From Lachnospiraceae bacterium (lineage in GTDB: Bacteria > Bacillota > Clostridia > Lachnospirales > Lachnospiraceae): a stretch of DNA of 64,000 bases. Where the stretch lies: positions 124,001-188,000 of the forward strand of contig JALCRM010000001.1 in assembly GCA_022652545.1 (NCBI GenBank), read 5' to 3'. A program made the position numbers and the translations under genes. Positions 53,127-60,461 of this stretch are shown here, in pieces. Under the pieces are notes generated by a model. It did no database searches and had not been told where the DNA came from. It saw nothing but the letters and a program-made list of their open reading frames with translations. Position 1 is the first letter of the stretch, and each line of letters opens with the position of its first letter.

Positions 53127-53909
53127 TCAGTCGGCTTTATCGAACTGTATGCCGCTTTCGGCTGATATAGCGGCTTTACCGTAATTCTTCGTAAAGGTAA
53201 AACCGAAGCGGAAGCATGCGATCGCAGTGGGGACCGCCATCAGGCAACCGCACATCACGTCAAAAACGGAATGCTGCTTGATGAATATCGTGGAAAGAAT
53301 GATCGCTGCAGCGAGCACCACCGCAAAACTGCGGATTGCCGCGGGATGTTTCATACGTGCATTCGTATGCAGTGCACCGGCAGCGATGATGATGGAATAG
53401 TAAACGTGGATGCTGGGGCAGACATTGGTCGGCGTGTCCGTCGCGTAGAGCGCCTGTATCATTCTGGTGAAGATATTGTCACGCGGCATGACTGTCGGAC
53501 GAAGGTACAGGATATTGGGCCATATGGTCGAGAGTACCAGGAAAAACAGGGAGCCCATGACCATCATGGCTGCACAGCGGTGATAGGTCTCGCGGTCATA
53601 CAGATATAGCAGCACCATCCCCGCTACGACGAAGGCAAACCAGCAGAAATACGGCAGTACGAATACTTCAATAAAAGGGATTCTGTCATCGAGAGCCGTG
53701 TGGATGACCGTATAATGCAGGCGGTTCACATGCTCAAGCAGATAGAACCAGACAAAATAGACCACGGTATACAGAAAGAGCGGGCGGGCATCTCTTGTGT
53801 AATCGATCACATAGGCAAGCTTTTCGCGAGGTGTTCCGCGGCCGCGCAGCCCGTGCGCTTCTGAAGCCTTTACGGCTGTTATGTTTTTCTTGCCGGAAGA
53901 ATGCAGCAT
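53127..53909 (-). CDS. PAP2-type membrane phosphatase
   Basis: 260 aa. Five or six helices are visible (FLYTVVYFVWFYLLEHVNRL; FVLPYFCWFAFVVAGMVLLYLY; AAMMVMGSLFFLVLSTIWPN). The PAP2 motif pair appears as CPSIHVYYSII (PSxH) and STIFIKQHSVFDVMCGCLMA (the catalytic His region), with PRDNIF upstream. It would remove phosphate from undecaprenyl pyrophosphate, a phospholipid or an inositol-type lipid at the outer face. A promoter (TTGTAA-17-TAAAAT) precedes it. It converges on the second GT2 gene, so it may recycle the lipid carrier used by the glycan genes. Confidence 0.85.
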   Translation of the reverse strand: MLHSSGKKNITAVKASEAHGLRGRGTPREKLAYVIDYTRDARPLFLYTVVYFVWFYLLEHVNRLHYTVIHTALDDRIPFIEVFVLPYFCWFAFVVAGMVLLYLYDRETYHRCAAMMVMGSLFFLVLSTIWPNILYLRPTVMPRDNIFTRMIQALYATDTPTNVCPSIHVYYSIIIAAGALHTNARMKHPAAIRSFAVVLAAAIILSTIFIKQHSVFDVMCGCLMAVPTAIACFRFGFTFTKNYGKAAISAESGIQFDKAD

Positions 53910-54008
53910 ATTGCCCGTTCCCTTTTCTTTCGCTGCCGTATGGCAGGCGGAACGAAGATCTTTTCCGGGATCCCCGGATCTCCATGAATCTTTGATCTGA
54001 CGGTGGCT

Positions 54009-54037
54009 ATTTTAAAGCCGGCAAAATCTTTTTACAA
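54009..54037 (-). promoter_or_regulatory. Promoter of the PAP2-type phosphatase gene
   Basis: On the minus strand TTGTAA and TAAAAT are 17 bases apart, about 100 bp before the ATG, in an AT-rich gap after the acetyltransferase gene. Confidence 0.55.
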
Positions 54038-54098
54038 TGAGGAAAGTGCCGAAAACAGGCGATTTAAGAGAAATTTTATATACAATCTGAGCAGGAAG

Positions 54099-54716
54099 TC
54101 ATTTCTCAGCCGCTGCGGCTTTGCGCGCGGAGCCGGAGCGGTCAATGATGCGCATGGGGTTTCCCACGACCAGGCAGTCGTCCGGCACATCCTTGTTTAC
54201 GACGGCGCCGGCGCCGATCTCGACGCGGCTGCCGACCCGGATGCCGCCGAAGACGATCGCATTGGTGTGGATCTGCACATCGTCTCCGAAGACCGGGTCC
54301 TGGATCTCCGGGTGCCCGGGCATGGCATGACCCAACCCGATCGTTGCCCCCTGGTGCACGGTGAAGCGTTCACCGGCGGTATACGGATGGATCACGGCAT
54401 AGTTGTGATAAATGCGAAAGCCTCCGCCGATCCGCCCGTGGATCTCAATGGTATCCAGAGGCCGTACAAACCAGCGGCTGATGTGCCGCAGAACGGTGGA
54501 GCGCTCCGTTCTGTAATAGAATACATTGCGGAACGGTTTTACATAAAGCAGGCTGTAGTTCAGTGCGCCGACGCCGGTATGGCTGCAGGGGATCTCTTCC
54601 AGAACGCGGGAGAGATCGCTGTCGATCGTTTTCCGTTCCGGCGAAGAGACATAGAGGAGATCGGCCGGCAGGAGCCGCAGAAACTGTATGTAGGAAAAGA
54701 GCACATTTTTATTCAT
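54099..54716 (-). CDS. Left-handed beta-helix (hexapeptide) acyltransferase, serine-acetyltransferase-like
   Basis: 205 aa. Residues ~90-190 carry the hexapeptide repeats GGFRIYHNYAVIHPYTAGERFTVHQGATIGLG...VQIHTNAIVFGGIRVGSRVEIGAGAVVNKDVP typical of the LbetaH acyltransferase fold, with the acceptor His in YHNYAVIHP. The N-terminal helical part (YIQFLRLLPADLLYV...SVLRHISRWFV) is shorter than in CysE, so a sugar or aminoglycan substrate is as likely as serine. It has no cysteine-synthesis neighbour. The ribosome site GGAG, seven bases before the ATG, lies at the end of a diverged hairpin element. Confidence 0.85.
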   Translation of the reverse strand: MNKNVLFSYIQFLRLLPADLLYVSSPERKTIDSDLSRVLEEIPCSHTGVGALNYSLLYVKPFRNVFYYRTERSTVLRHISRWFVRPLDTIEIHGRIGGGFRIYHNYAVIHPYTAGERFTVHQGATIGLGHAMPGHPEIQDPVFGDDVQIHTNAIVFGGIRVGSRVEIGAGAVVNKDVPDDCLVVGNPMRIIDRSGSARKAAAAEK

Positions 54717-54720
54717 ATCA

Positions 54721-54786
54721 GCTCCGGATCCTCCGGAATGAACATCGGAAACACCTCGTACCGATGCCGCAGCCGGTGTTGTTTCA
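54721..54786 (-). repeat. Hairpin/RBS element, locus F (diverged), before the acyltransferase
   Basis: In gene orientation it reads CACCGGCTGCGGCATCGGTACGAGGTGTTTCCGATG, then TCCGGA-GGA-TCCGGA followed by GCTGATATG. The CATCGG...CCGATG stem and the CCGGCTGC core link it to locus B; hairpin 3 is reduced to six base pairs and here overlaps the GGAG ribosome site itself. Confidence 0.7.
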
Positions 54787-54827
54787 GGAAAGAACGGAAC
54801 GCCGTGTGCGGGACGGAGAACGGTTTC

Positions 54828-54833
54828 ATTATA
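54828..54833 (-). promoter_or_regulatory. Possible -10 box for the acyltransferase gene
   Basis: A perfect TATAAT on the minus strand, 112 bp before the acyltransferase ATG; the -35 region (TGGAAA at 17 bases) is weak. The remaining sequence of the 302-bp gap to glyA holds element F, the glyA promoter and nothing else recognised. Confidence 0.35.
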
Positions 54834-54944
54834 CTAAATCGGGTCTCTGTTTTCCATCCGCGCCGGGAAGGAATATCCGGCCGGCACAGACCGGAAAAGA
54901 AAAGTTACGGCTGCCGGGGCTCCCAAATATGGTATTTTTATGAG

Positions 54945-54973
54945 TTGCAGGCACAAGCCTCAGATGTTAAACT
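54945..54973 (+). promoter_or_regulatory. glyA promoter
   Basis: TTGCAG and TAAACT are 17 bases apart, about 46 bp before the glyA ATG. No glycine-riboswitch-like structure lies in the short leader. Confidence 0.5.
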
Positions 54974-55018
54974 GATGGGCGACGGTGCATTAACGGCTTG
55001 AAAAACAAGGAGGCAGCG

Positions 55019-56269
55019 ATGTATTCATTGGATGAGGTGAGGAAGGAAGACCCCGAGATCGCGCAGGCTATTGCGGACGAGATCGGACGGCAGAATGACC
55101 ATATCGAACTGATCGCATCGGAAAACTGGGTGTCCAAGGCAGTCATGGCGGCCATGGGCAGTCCGCTGACAAACAAGTATGCAGAAGGCTATCCCGGACA
55201 CCGTTATTACGGCGGCTGCCAGTTTGTGGATGTTGTGGAAGACCTGGCCCGTGAACGTGCAAAAAAACTGTTCAACTGCGAATATGTCAATGTACAGCCC
55301 CACTCCGGCGCACAGGCCAATCTGGCCGTGGAATACGCCGTTCTCCAGCCGGGTGACACGCTGATGGGTATGGATCTCAGCCAGGGCGGTCACCTTTCCC
55401 ACGGCAGCCCGGCAAATATTTCCGGCTCCTATTTTCATGTTGTGCCCTACGGCGTGGACGCCAACGGCTTCATCGATTATGACAAGCTGAGGGAACTCGC
55501 TATGGAAGCGCAGCCGAAGATGATCATTGCGGGTGCATCCGCGTATGCCCGTACGATCGACTTCGGAAAATTCCGCGAGATCGCAGATGCCTGCGGCGCA
55601 GTCCTTATGGCAGACATCGCCCATATTGCCGGTCTGGTGGCTACGGGGCTGCATCCGAGCCCGATCGGCGTGGCAGACATTGTCACGACCACGACGCACA
55701 AGACGCTGCGCGGACCGCGAGGCGGCATGATCATGGCCAACCAGGACGCCGCAGACCGTTTCAAACTGAACAAGGCTATTTTCCCCGGTACGCAGGGCGG
55801 TCCTCTCGAGCATGTCATTGCAGGCAAGGCAGTCTGCTTCAGGGAAGATCTGCAGCCGGAGTTTGCAGTGTACCAGAAGCAGATCCTCAAAAATGCGCAG
55901 GCACTCTGCAAGGGACTGCAGAAACGCGGCATTTCGATCGTTTCAGGAGGCACGGACAACCATCTGATGCTGCTCGATCTGACGAACTTCGATCTCACGG
56001 GCAAAGAAGTGGAAAAGTGGCTGGACGATGCCCACATCACCGCAAATAAAAATACGATCCCCAATGAACAGAGGAGTCCTTTCGTTACGTCAGGCATCCG
56101 TCTCGGTACACCCGCAGTCACGACACGCGGCCTGAAGGAAGACGATATGGACCGCGTTGCGGAAGCCATATCTCTTGTTATCACAAAGAAGGAAGCCGGT
56201 GTCCCGGAGGCACAGGAGATCGTAAAAGGCCTGACGGCGAAATATCCGCTGGACAGTTTCCTGGAATAA
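55019..56269 (+). CDS. glyA: Serine hydroxymethyltransferase
   Basis: 416 aa from the ATG at 55019, with AAGGAGG five bases upstream; the track start at 54998 is a TTG that would place the ribosome site inside the gene. It interconverts serine and glycine with tetrahydrofolate. [33 protein letters not shown], the HGSPANISG stretch and the PLP Lys228 in [17 protein letters not shown] are diagnostic. It has its own promoter and lies beside the acyltransferase (divergent) and a large membrane protein gene downstream. Confidence 0.97.
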   Translation: MYSLDEVRKEDPEIAQAIADEIGRQNDHIELIASENWVSKAVMAAMGSPLTNKYAEGYPGHRYYGGCQFVDVVEDLARERAKKLFNCEYVNVQPHSGAQANLAVEYAVLQPGDTLMGMDLSQGGHLSHGSPANISGSYFHVVPYGVDANGFIDYDKLRELAMEAQPKMIIAGASAYARTIDFGKFREIADACGAVLMADIAHIAGLVATGLHPSPIGVADIVTTTTHKTLRGPRGGMIMANQDAADRFKLNKAIFPGTQGGPLEHVIAGKAVCFREDLQPEFAVYQKQILKNAQALCKGLQKRGISIVSGGTDNHLMLLDLTNFDLTGKEVEKWLDDAHITANKNTIPNEQRSPFVTSGIRLGTPAVTTRGLKEDDMDRVAEAISLVITKKEAGVPEAQEIVKGLTAKYPLDSFLE

Positions 56270-56318
56270 GGTGAGAGGCTGCTCCGGATCAGGTCTGCTG
56301 CAGTCAGGTGATCTTGGC

Positions 56319-58187
56319 ATGCGTCTTTTCCAAAACACAATCGGCAGGTTTGAAAAGCTGTCGGACCGGTGCATCTGTGTGATCATGTATTTTACACAGC
56401 TGGTCCTGCAGCTTATTCCTGTTGCTTTCATGAAATATCCCATTCTTTCGGATGAGTACGCAACTCTGGCGGAAGGCGTTTTCCTGAACAACGGGAAAAA
56501 CTGGGCACTGACACTGCATGCTGCCGGTTTTGACAGATATTACGGATACGGCTATGCGGCATTCACCTGCCTGGCTTATCACTTTACGCAGGACATGCGG
56601 GTCATCTATCTGCTGACTCTGTGCTGCAATGCGGTCCTGGTCTCTTTTATCCCGCTTATCTGCTACCGGATCGCCGGGCATTTCCTGCTCCTGCCAAAAA
56701 AGGAAGCGTGCACTGCGGCTGTTCTGACCGGCATGTATCCGGCTTACTGGGTGCTTACAAAGTACGCGATCAATGAGTCTCCGCTTTACCTGCTTGTATG
56801 GGTCATCCTGCTGCTTCTGCTGGAGATCCGGGAAACGGGCAGCCTGCGGAAGCAATGTGCATACAGCGCACTGACAGGCCTTCTCTGTATCTATTCCTAC
56901 ACCGTACACGGCCGCGGGCTGGCGCTGATCGCAACGGGTGCACTGGTACTCGTCATCATACTGTCCGCAAAAGGGCATATGGCGAAGCGTGTACCTGCCC
57001 TGTTGTGCTATCTGCTTGTCGTACTGGCAGGCTACGCCGTACATGACGGTATCCTGCACCATCTTGCAGCTGACCTTTTTGGCAAGAAAATTACGGAACT
57101 TTACAACACCTTTGCCAACTATGTGGCGAACTTTGAACTGCCTCCCGTGACGCCGGGAGCAGTGGGCCGCGTTTTTGCGGCGGCAGGGGGCATGTGTTTC
57201 TATATGGTCTGTGCCACGTACGGACTTTTTCTGCTGTTTTTGATCGTTTTGTTCAGGAAACGCCGGGAGATGTTCAGGATAGCAAGGGCCTCCGAGGAAG
57301 AGCAGCCCGAACTTGTGATGTACTGGTATATTCTTATACTGTCCGTTGTCACGGTCGGCCTTACCCTGCTGTCCTTTCTTCTGATGTACATGAAAGACCG
57401 GGTGTATTCCGGAGAGTTCTGGTTTTACGGGAGATACTGCGAAGTGTTCTGCGGACTTCCGGTATTTGCCGGTCTGGTGCTATTACTCCGTGGGAAAGAC
57501 ACCTTCCGGAAAGGCGATACGGCAGCAGTTGCTGTGATGACCGGCATCCCCTCTGTACTGATGCTTGCTTATACAGGACCCAAGATTCTTTCCATGAAGC
57601 GGAAGTATATCAGCTATTCCATGACGACCGGGGCTATGCCGTTCGGAGGTTTTCAGGCAGGGGAAGATCCCGCATACGGCAATTTTATTGCACTTGTGGC
57701 CTTTACGGCGGGGCTGGCGATCCTTGTCTGGGCTCTGGTCTTCCGGAATAAAAAGAAGATACTGTGCGTTCTGCTGGCGGCTCTTTCCGTTTACTCTTCA
57801 CTGTATTCCTGGAATCGCTTTGTGTACCGGGCCAGCAGCGAATACTATGAATATTCCGCATTCCTGGACAGGTACGGGCGGGAGGAAAAAGAACTGGGCG
57901 CGGAGTATCCGCGCGTGTATGTCCTGAATTCGAAGACCCCCAGACTGCGGATCAAGTTTGCACTGGCAGACTGGGATGTGATCTATACGACAGACAGGAG
58001 TGAGGTCAGGGAGAACAGCATCGTTGTATGCGACAGGCAGACCGATCTCGGAAAGAAATTCCGTTACATCCGCAAAGTCAATACGGGCAATGCCGGGAAT
58101 GAGCAGGACTATGTCTGGGTTTACGGCCGCGAACTGATCGGGCAGTTTAAAAACAGGGGGTATGAGCTCTACAATGTGAAAAAGTGA
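56319..58187 (+). CDS. Multi-pass membrane protein, paralogue of the 897-aa GT-C-like protein
   Basis: 622 aa from the ATG at 56319 (AGGTG about eight bases upstream); the track GTG at 56271 has no ribosome site. It shares segments with the protein at 42043: ILSDEYATLAEGVFL versus YLSDEYVTMGEGISLL, TVHGRGLALIATGALVLV versus MIHGRGIALLIASGAVFLV, and FYGRYCEVFCGLPVFAGL versus FYGRYAEIFCGMSVFFCL. It lacks most of the large C-terminal outer domain, retaining about 100 residues. About 11 helices are visible. A GT-C type glycosyltransferase role is inferred from the DE motif in the first outer loop. It is followed by the 696-bp gap that holds the large RNA. Confidence 0.75.
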   Translation: MRLFQNTIGRFEKLSDRCICVIMYFTQLVLQLIPVAFMKYPILSDEYATLAEGVFLNNGKNWALTLHAAGFDRYYGYGYAAFTCLAYHFTQDMRVIYLLTLCCNAVLVSFIPLICYRIAGHFLLLPKKEACTAAVLTGMYPAYWVLTKYAINESPLYLLVWVILLLLLEIRETGSLRKQCAYSALTGLLCIYSYTVHGRGLALIATGALVLVIILSAKGHMAKRVPALLCYLLVVLAGYAVHDGILHHLAADLFGKKITELYNTFANYVANFELPPVTPGAVGRVFAAAGGMCFYMVCATYGLFLLFLIVLFRKRREMFRIARASEEEQPELVMYWYILILSVVTVGLTLLSFLLMYMKDRVYSGEFWFYGRYCEVFCGLPVFAGLVLLLRGKDTFRKGDTAAVAVMTGIPSVLMLAYTGPKILSMKRKYISYSMTTGAMPFGGFQAGEDPAYGNFIALVAFTAGLAILVWALVFRNKKKILCVLLAALSVYSSLYSWNRFVYRASSEYYEYSAFLDRYGREEKELGAEYPRVYVLNSKTPRLRIKFALADWDVIYTTDRSEVRENSIVVCDRQTDLGKKFRYIRKVNTGNAGNEQDYVWVYGRELIGQFKNRGYELYNVKK

Positions 58188-58287
58188 TTGACGAAGAGCC
58201 CAGTTGTGTACACATACGGATACAATACAGGCAATTTGCATATATTTAGCGAAAATACAGACAATTTAGATATTATAAGAAAAATTA

Positions 58288-58316
58288 TTGACAATTATCG
58301 AGCCGCAGGCTATTAT
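58288..58316 (+). promoter_or_regulatory. Strong promoter of the large non-coding RNA
   Basis: A perfect TTGACA and TATTAT are 17 bases apart. The 100 bp upstream are AT-rich (runs such as AAAAATTATTG), consistent with an UP-element. This is one of the closest matches to consensus in the window. Transcription is expected to start near 58322-58324. Confidence 0.85.
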
Positions 58317-58321
58317 CTAGT

Positions 58322-58780
58322 TAAAGAAAGGTCAGTGGAATTCCTGAAGAGGAAACCAAAGGACTGACGAAGCGACTCGCAGGTCGCAACCAAAGAGGAA
58401 AGGAAGGTACACTCCGCCGGCACACAGAATGTTCCAAAGCATTATAACAAAGGTTCAGTCAACAGATCGTTATTCTGACTCAAAGACGTGATGAAGATCG
58501 TGACCGGATCGTCTGAAAAGCAGCAGGGACTGAAGATCGAGGAAGCGAGTTCAATGGGATCTCTGAGGAGATCACCGGGATGAGGACCTTCCGAAAGATG
58601 AACAGTCGGAGCTCCGCCACAGCGGTACCGCGTCAGACATCACAAGTACATAACGTACAAAGGTAAATGAGGCTGAATGACGAGAAGAAAAACGGAGGTG
58701 CACTCCATTGGAAAGTGAGTCCTTGGAAGCAGTAAAGTAGGAGGCCATTGCGACGAGAAAGCAATGGCCTCCTGCTTTTA
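58322..58780 (+). ncRNA. Large structured non-coding RNA (~460 nt), identity uncertain (ROOL/GOLLD-like size class)
   Basis: The 696-bp gap between two membrane-protein genes has no ORF on either strand in the track, yet carries a near-consensus promoter and a strong terminator. Helices visible by eye: GTCAGT/ACTGAC (58331-58368) enclosing TTCCT/AGGAA; GCGAC/GTCGC (58372-58387); GATCTC-TGAG-GAGATC near 58558-58575; GTAC-ATAAC-GTAC near 58646-58658; palindromes CGGAGCTCCG and GCGGTACCGC, which could form kissing contacts; and a possible long-range helix joining GGTACACTCCG (58406-58416) to CGGAGGTGCACT (58693-58704). A-rich joining segments such as ACCAAAGAGG are typical of folded RNA. It lacks recognisable RNase P, tmRNA or 6S signatures. 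Ornate large RNAs such as ROOL have this size and are common in this bacterial group, but a covariance-model search was not possible. Confidence 0.8.
58734..58780 (+). terminator. Intrinsic terminator of the large RNA
   Basis: AAAGTAGGAGGCCATTGC pairs with GCAATGGCCTCCTGCTTT over 18 bp (one T-G wobble), with a nine-base loop, and the 3' arm ends in TTTTA. It lies 104 bp before the DUF6056 gene. Confidence 0.92.
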
Positions 58781-58791
58781 CTGTGGGGCTT

Positions 58792-58823
58792 TTGTAGTGG
58801 GACGCAGCGGATTATGCTATATT
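58792..58823 (+). promoter_or_regulatory. Possible extended -10 promoter for the DUF6056 gene
   Basis: TGCTATATT matches an extended -10 (TGnTATATT). The best -35 candidate, TTGTAG, is 20 bases away, so the extended -10 would have to carry recognition. It sits directly after the RNA terminator and 60 bp before the ATG. Confidence 0.4.
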
Positions 58824-58883
58824 ATGTTCAACAGAAGGCGCCGCTGCTGACATTCGGGCCGCCTGACCTGCGGAGGTTCTCAG

Positions 58884-60407
58884 ATGACCAGGTTCTTTTC
58901 CGGAATATCGGAACGCTTATCGCTGCACCGGCTTGCAGCTGCTGCAATTCTGTTCCTTGTCCTGTCTCTGTGCCCCATTCTGTGGATCTCTTTTTACGGA
59001 TACGCATCCGGTGACGATCTCGGATACGGTTTCTACGTAAAGCACGTCCTGGAGGAAGGCGGAACGCTGCTCCAGGTGCTGTCTTCCGTATGCGGCGAGA
59101 TCCGCAATGCCCGCATCAGCTGGCAGGGCACCTGGTCATCGATCTTTCTGTTCTGCTTCGAACCGAGCGTTTTCGGGGAACGCTTTTATACGCTGGTTCC
59201 CTGGATCGCAGTCTTTTTCTTTCTGGCCGGAACAGGCGCATTCCTGCATACAGTCCTGGTCAGGCATGCCGGGATGGGCAAAGATGCGTTTGCAGTCCTC
59301 TTCTCGTCGCTTGCTGTTTTTTCTCTCCAGTATCTTCCTTACATGCGCGGAGGGATCTTCTGGTACACTTCGGTCGTTCACTATACCGTGCCCTATGGAG
59401 TGGCGCTGCTTTGTCTGTCGGCGGCATACGGCTGTCTTTATAAAGACAGGAAAATGGTACCGCTGTGCATCGGCGCCGCCTACCTGGGAGGCGCAGGGTA
59501 TCCGCCCATAGTACTGCTGGCGGAAGGCCTGTTCTTCCTTATCCTCTACGGACTTTACAAGGCTTCGCACGGCATGGCGGAAATGCGGACGCGTGCGCTC
59601 CGGCTCCTTCTTCCTCTTGCGCTGCTGCTCACCGGGTTTGCAGTGAGCGCTACCGCACCCGGCAACCGCGTACGCGGAGGCAGCGGCTTCGGACTGAATG
59701 CCGGAAGTCTCCTGAAGACACTGACGGGGTCAGCCGCGGAAGGGATCACCGGGAGCCTTTGCGAGTTCCGGAGAGTGCCGGTCCTGTTTTTCCTTGTCAT
59801 CATGATCGTTTTTGTGACAGTGCGCGATGCGGAAAACTGTGAAAGTGACCGCAGGACCGGTCCGATGCAGCCGGCTGTTGCCACGGTGCTGTGTTATCTT
59901 TGCACCGCCGGCGTCTATGCACCGGGCATTTTTGCGGGGACATCCGTATCGGGCGGACTGCCCGATACGGTGTGGTTCGTATTTCTCCTTATGCTCACAG
60001 TATGGCTTGCTTCCGTGACGAGGTGGCTGGTTGCGCGGGGAGATCTGAAAGGCCGGCTGCCGGCCGCCGTCAGGGTCCCGGCGGTATTCGTTTCGCTTGC
60101 GGTCTGTCTGCTGTTTGCAGGAAGAGTGACAGCCGGCAGCGTGGATGCCGTCTGCGTACGCTTTGCGGCCAGCGGGGAACTGGCCGATTATTCGGCGCAG
60201 ATGAAGGAAAGGATCGCACTTCTGACTGACCCTTCCGCAGAGGACGTGACGGTACCGGAGATGAATGACCAGCAGGGGCCTTTCATGTGCATGCCGCTGG
60301 TGCGCGATACCGAAAATTTCGTAAATAAAAGCACGGCTGCCTTTTACGGTAAAAATTCCGTGACAGCCGTGCCGAGAGACGAATATGAAAAGCAGAATCA
60401 CAGTTAA
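58884..60407 (+). CDS. DUF6056-like multi-pass membrane protein
   Basis: 507 aa, GGAGG seven bases before the ATG. About ten helices are visible. The first outer loop FYGYASGDDLGYGFYVKHVLEEGG and NARISWQGTWSSIFLFCFEP hold the GDD and SWQGTW motifs I associate with DUF6056, putative GT-C glycosyltransferases. A soluble C-terminus of about 90 residues follows the last helix (VFVSLAVCLLFAGRVTAGSV). It may transfer sugars to a surface polymer like the GT-C proteins upstream. It converges on the activase-type gene with a 54-bp gap that contains two copies of ACGAAGAACCTT. Confidence 0.72.
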   Translation: MTRFFSGISERLSLHRLAAAAILFLVLSLCPILWISFYGYASGDDLGYGFYVKHVLEEGGTLLQVLSSVCGEIRNARISWQGTWSSIFLFCFEPSVFGERFYTLVPWIAVFFFLAGTGAFLHTVLVRHAGMGKDAFAVLFSSLAVFSLQYLPYMRGGIFWYTSVVHYTVPYGVALLCLSAAYGCLYKDRKMVPLCIGAAYLGGAGYPPIVLLAEGLFFLILYGLYKASHGMAEMRTRALRLLLPLALLLTGFAVSATAPGNRVRGGSGFGLNAGSLLKTLTGSAAEGITGSLCEFRRVPVLFFLVIMIVFVTVRDAENCESDRRTGPMQPAVATVLCYLCTAGVYAPGIFAGTSVSGGLPDTVWFVFLLMLTVWLASVTRWLVARGDLKGRLPAAVRVPAVFVSLAVCLLFAGRVTAGSVDAVCVRFAASGELADYSAQMKERIALLTDPSAEDVTVPEMNDQQGPFMCMPLVRDTENFVNKSTAAFYGKNSVTAVPRDEYEKQNHS

Positions 60408-60461
60408 CCGAAGGATCCCGGTTACTTCAGATTACGAAGAACCTTCCGGTCACGAAGAACC

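Noticed and set aside
54834-55018. Glycine riboswitch before glyA
   Set aside because: The leader after the predicted start is about 40 nt, too short for a tandem glycine aptamer, and no aptamer core was seen.
58610-58640. T-box antiterminator, because of GGTACCGCG near 58625
   Set aside because: Only the last nine bases match; the AGGGTGG half is absent, no specifier stem was found, and the downstream gene is a membrane protein rather than an amino-acid or tRNA-synthetase gene.
58322-58780. RNase P RNA or tmRNA as the identity of the large RNA
   Set aside because: GAGGAAAGG only partly recalls the RNase P GAGGAAAGTCC box and the other conserved regions are missing; there is no tRNA-like 3' end or tag ORF for tmRNA. 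A covariance search would settle this.
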